64,000 bases of DNA from CAMPJU01 sp036675265 (lineage in GTDB: Bacteria > Pseudomonadota > Gammaproteobacteria > Xanthomonadales > Xanthomonadaceae): contig JAKFFJ010000076.1 in assembly GCA_036675265.1 (NCBI GenBank), positions 1 to 64,000 on the forward strand. The letters run 5' to 3'. The position numbers and the translations under genes were made by a program. The notes under the pieces were generated by a model that was not told the DNA's origin, did not search any database, and worked only from the letters and a program-made list of their open reading frames with translations. Numbering within the stretch: the stretch's first letter is position 1; the number at the start of each line of letters is the position of its first letter. This document shows positions 62,534 through 64,000 of this stretch, piece by piece.

Positions 62534-62995
62534 TCAGCGGCCGTCGCGGTCCGCGTCGCCCGGCAGCGCGCGCTCGATGTGGTGCCAGCCGTCCTTGACC
62601 GCACCCTTCGCCTCGTTCCATTCCAGGCGCGAGTCGTTGCGGGTGCTGGTCCAGTTGCGCTCCAGCTGCGGCTCGACGTCCTCGAAGCGCTGGCCGCGGT
62701 ACTGGCCGTAGGTGTCGTAGCCGTACTTGTACGCCGGCTCGTAGTCGTTCCACTCGCGGCCGCTCTTGTAGTACGGGCGATCGCGATAGGTGTTCTTGAA
62801 GTGGTCCTCGTAGTCCGTCGGGTTGACGGCCTCGGCGATCGAGTCGCCGGCCTTCGCGCCGACCACGCCACCGGCCACCGCACCGACGACGGTGCCCACC
62901 GGGCCCACGGCCGAACCAACCGCCGCACCGGTCACCGCACCGGCTACCGCGCCCGTGCCTGCGCCGAGGTTATGGTCTTTCTTGACGTCGCTCAT
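62534..62995 (-). CDS. Glycine-zipper protein
   Basis: A 153-residue protein with an N-terminal glycine-zipper hydrophobic region (about 10-55, GAGTGAVAGAVTGAAVGSAV and following) able to insert in membranes. The C-terminal half is Tyr- and charge-rich (YRDRPYYKSGREWNDYEPAY). There is no classical signal peptide and no lipobox. Similar small proteins are stress-related in Xanthomonadaceae; I infer no exact role. It ends at a good terminator. Confidence 0.75.
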   Translation of the reverse strand: MSDVKKDHNLGAGTGAVAGAVTGAAVGSAVGPVGTVVGAVAGGVVGAKAGDSIAEAVNPTDYEDHFKNTYRDRPYYKSGREWNDYEPAYKYGYDTYGQYRGQRFEDVEPQLERNWTSTRNDSRLEWNEAKGAVKDGWHHIERALPGDADRDGR

Positions 62996-63110
62996 TGTCT
63001 GCTCCTGGAGTGCTGGGGAAGGCCCGGCACGCTTGTGTGCCGAGGTGCCCCAACATGCGCGCCGGGCGGTTGAGCCGCGGTGAAAATCGGCGCAAGGCCG
63101 GGGCGTGCAT

Positions 63111-64000
63111 TCAGGTTGCGGTGAGCAGGCGGTTGGCCAGGCCCGAGACGCGTTGCACGCGGCGACCCAGCGTCTCCCGGAGGATGGCTTCGTTCGCGCA
63201 CAGGTGCAGTTCGCGCCGCGCGCGGGTCAGCGCGGTGTAAAGCAGTTCCCGCGAGAGCACCCGGTTCGCGTGTCGCGGCAGCAGCAGCCACACGGCGTCG
63301 AACTCGGAGCCCTGTGCCTTGTGGACGGTCATCGCGAAGGCACTTTCGTGGGCGGGCAACGCGGCGGGGTGGAACGCGCGCACCTCGCCGGTGCCTTGCC
63401 CGGGGAACCACGCCAGCATCGCGCCGCCGTCGTCGCGCAGGCAGACGCCGATGTCCCCGTTGAACAGGCGGTGGCGGTAGCTGTTCTCGGTGACGAGCAG
63501 CAGGCGCCCCTGGAAATACGCGTCGCGATGGCCACCGCCCAGGGCATCCTCGATCCGGGCATTGAGCACCTGTGTTCCCTGTGGTCCCGTGCGCAGCGCC
63601 GCGAGCAGCCTCACCTGTCCCGCCAGGGCGAGCGCCTCGGCGGGCGAGGGTGCGGCGGCGAGCGTCCGCCAGTGCGCGAGCAACGGCCGACCCGCCACGG
63701 CCCCTAGGGGATCGTCCAGGTCCTCGTGGAACTGCACGCCGGCGCCCGGGTGGTCGCGCAGCGCCGCCAGCATGGTGTCCGCGTCGCCATCGCGCACGGC
63801 AGCCGCGAGCGGCCCGGGTTCGAAGCCCTCCGCCTGGCGGTAGCCACGCTGCAGGTGGACGCGATGACCCGCGAGCGGACCGCCATCGGCTGCCGCGACG
63901 ATGCCCGACAGCACGTCCCCGGCTTCCACCGACGGCAACTGGTCCGGATCGCCCAGCAACAGCAGGCGCGCCCCATCGGCGACGGCCTCGACGAGCTTGC
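63111..64000 (-). CDS. recD: Exodeoxyribonuclease V subunit RecD, C-terminal part
   Basis: The 3' part of recD; the gene runs off the right edge. Visible motifs are the ATPase block LLLLGDPDQLPSVEAGDVL (motif III), the VTENSYRHRLFNGDIG block, TVHKAQGSEFDAVWL (motif V) and YTALTRARRELHLCA (motif VI). This is the 5'-3' helicase half of RecBCD. The N-terminal Walker A is outside the window. It is followed on the minus strand by the glycine-zipper gene after 115 bp. Confidence 0.93.
   Translation of the reverse strand, partial: KLVEAVADGARLLLLGDPDQLPSVEAGDVLSGIVAAADGGPLAGHRVHLQRGYRQAEGFEPGPLAAAVRDGDADTMLAALRDHPGAGVQFHEDLDDPLGAVAGRPLLAHWRTLAAAPSPAEALALAGQVRLLAALRTGPQGTQVLNARIEDALGGGHRDAYFQGRLLLVTENSYRHRLFNGDIGVCLRDDGGAMLAWFPGQGTGEVRAFHPAALPAHESAFAMTVHKAQGSEFDAVWLLLPRHANRVLSRELLYTALTRARRELHLCANEAILRETLGRRVQRVSGLANRLLTAT

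Overview
The window is a stretch of chromosome from a very GC-rich (about 70 % by eye) gammaproteobacterium of the Xanthomonadaceae/Lysobacteraceae type (Lysobacter or Luteimonas-like). The evidence is the gene order and protein types: tyrS beside an M23 peptidase and anmK, the xth–pyrE–phosphomannomutase–dut–coa–radC–argS block, speA/speE, monomeric isocitrate dehydrogenase, a bioBFHC operon and a phenylalanine hydroxylase. It is almost entirely core genome. I see no insertion sequence, phage, CRISPR array or integron.

Layout. 1-182: the promoter and boxA-containing leader of what looks like a ribosomal RNA operon running off the left edge on the minus strand. 183-6808: mgtC-like gene and tyrS, then cell-wall genes (M23 endopeptidase, anmK, convergent ampG) and xth. 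6879-15459: pyrE, a secreted coiled-coil protein, a membrane-tethered phosphomannomutase, dut, separate coaC and coaB, radC, argS and a SPOR protein. 15529-21720: small unknown gene, SDR oxidoreductase, an inverted-repeat element, speA and speE (spermidine synthesis), and a TPR-GGDEF diguanylate cyclase. 21728-26752: a minus-strand accessory cluster with a two-partner secretion transporter (TpsB), its exoprotein (TpsA) with a PPPDET repeat, an L,D-transpeptidase 2 bp behind it and a 40-residue membrane protein. 27132-33139: glnB, ubiK, comM, a secreted protein with a decayed tandem copy, a LysR regulator, and truC–arfB–acyltransferase. 33218-38922: tamA–tamB. 38931-42358: a LysR regulator whose HTH starts at a non-standard codon, a divergent 67-residue protein, and icd. 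42455-48154: lipoprotein, LysM protein, queF, M20 hydrolase, zapE, alpha/beta hydrolase, cytochrome c and tRNA-Arg(CCG). 48252-53946: ubiA, comF and the biotin operon. 53947-64000: envelope lipoproteins, a PLP-dependent dehydratase, mnmG, an M28 peptidase, phhA, a glycine-zipper protein and the 3' part of recD.

Many neighbouring genes are translationally coupled by 4-bp ATGA/GTGA overlaps: xth–ampG, pyrE–secreted protein, coaC–coaB–dut, ubiK–comM, truC–arfB, tamA–tamB, bioF–bioH–bioC. Three convergent pairs share one palindromic CTAG as both stop codons. Cell-wall recycling (anmK, ampG) sits next to a wall hydrolase. The biotin genes form one operon. TamA/TamB and TpsB/TpsA are two separate outer-membrane export machines.

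The least ordinary items are the TPS exoprotein operon that ends in an L,D-transpeptidase, the split of coaBC into two overlapping genes, the LysR gene with a CTG start and palindrome-rich divergent promoter, and several short elements: the rRNA promoter, a five-codon leader cistron and the inverted repeat at 16718-16800.
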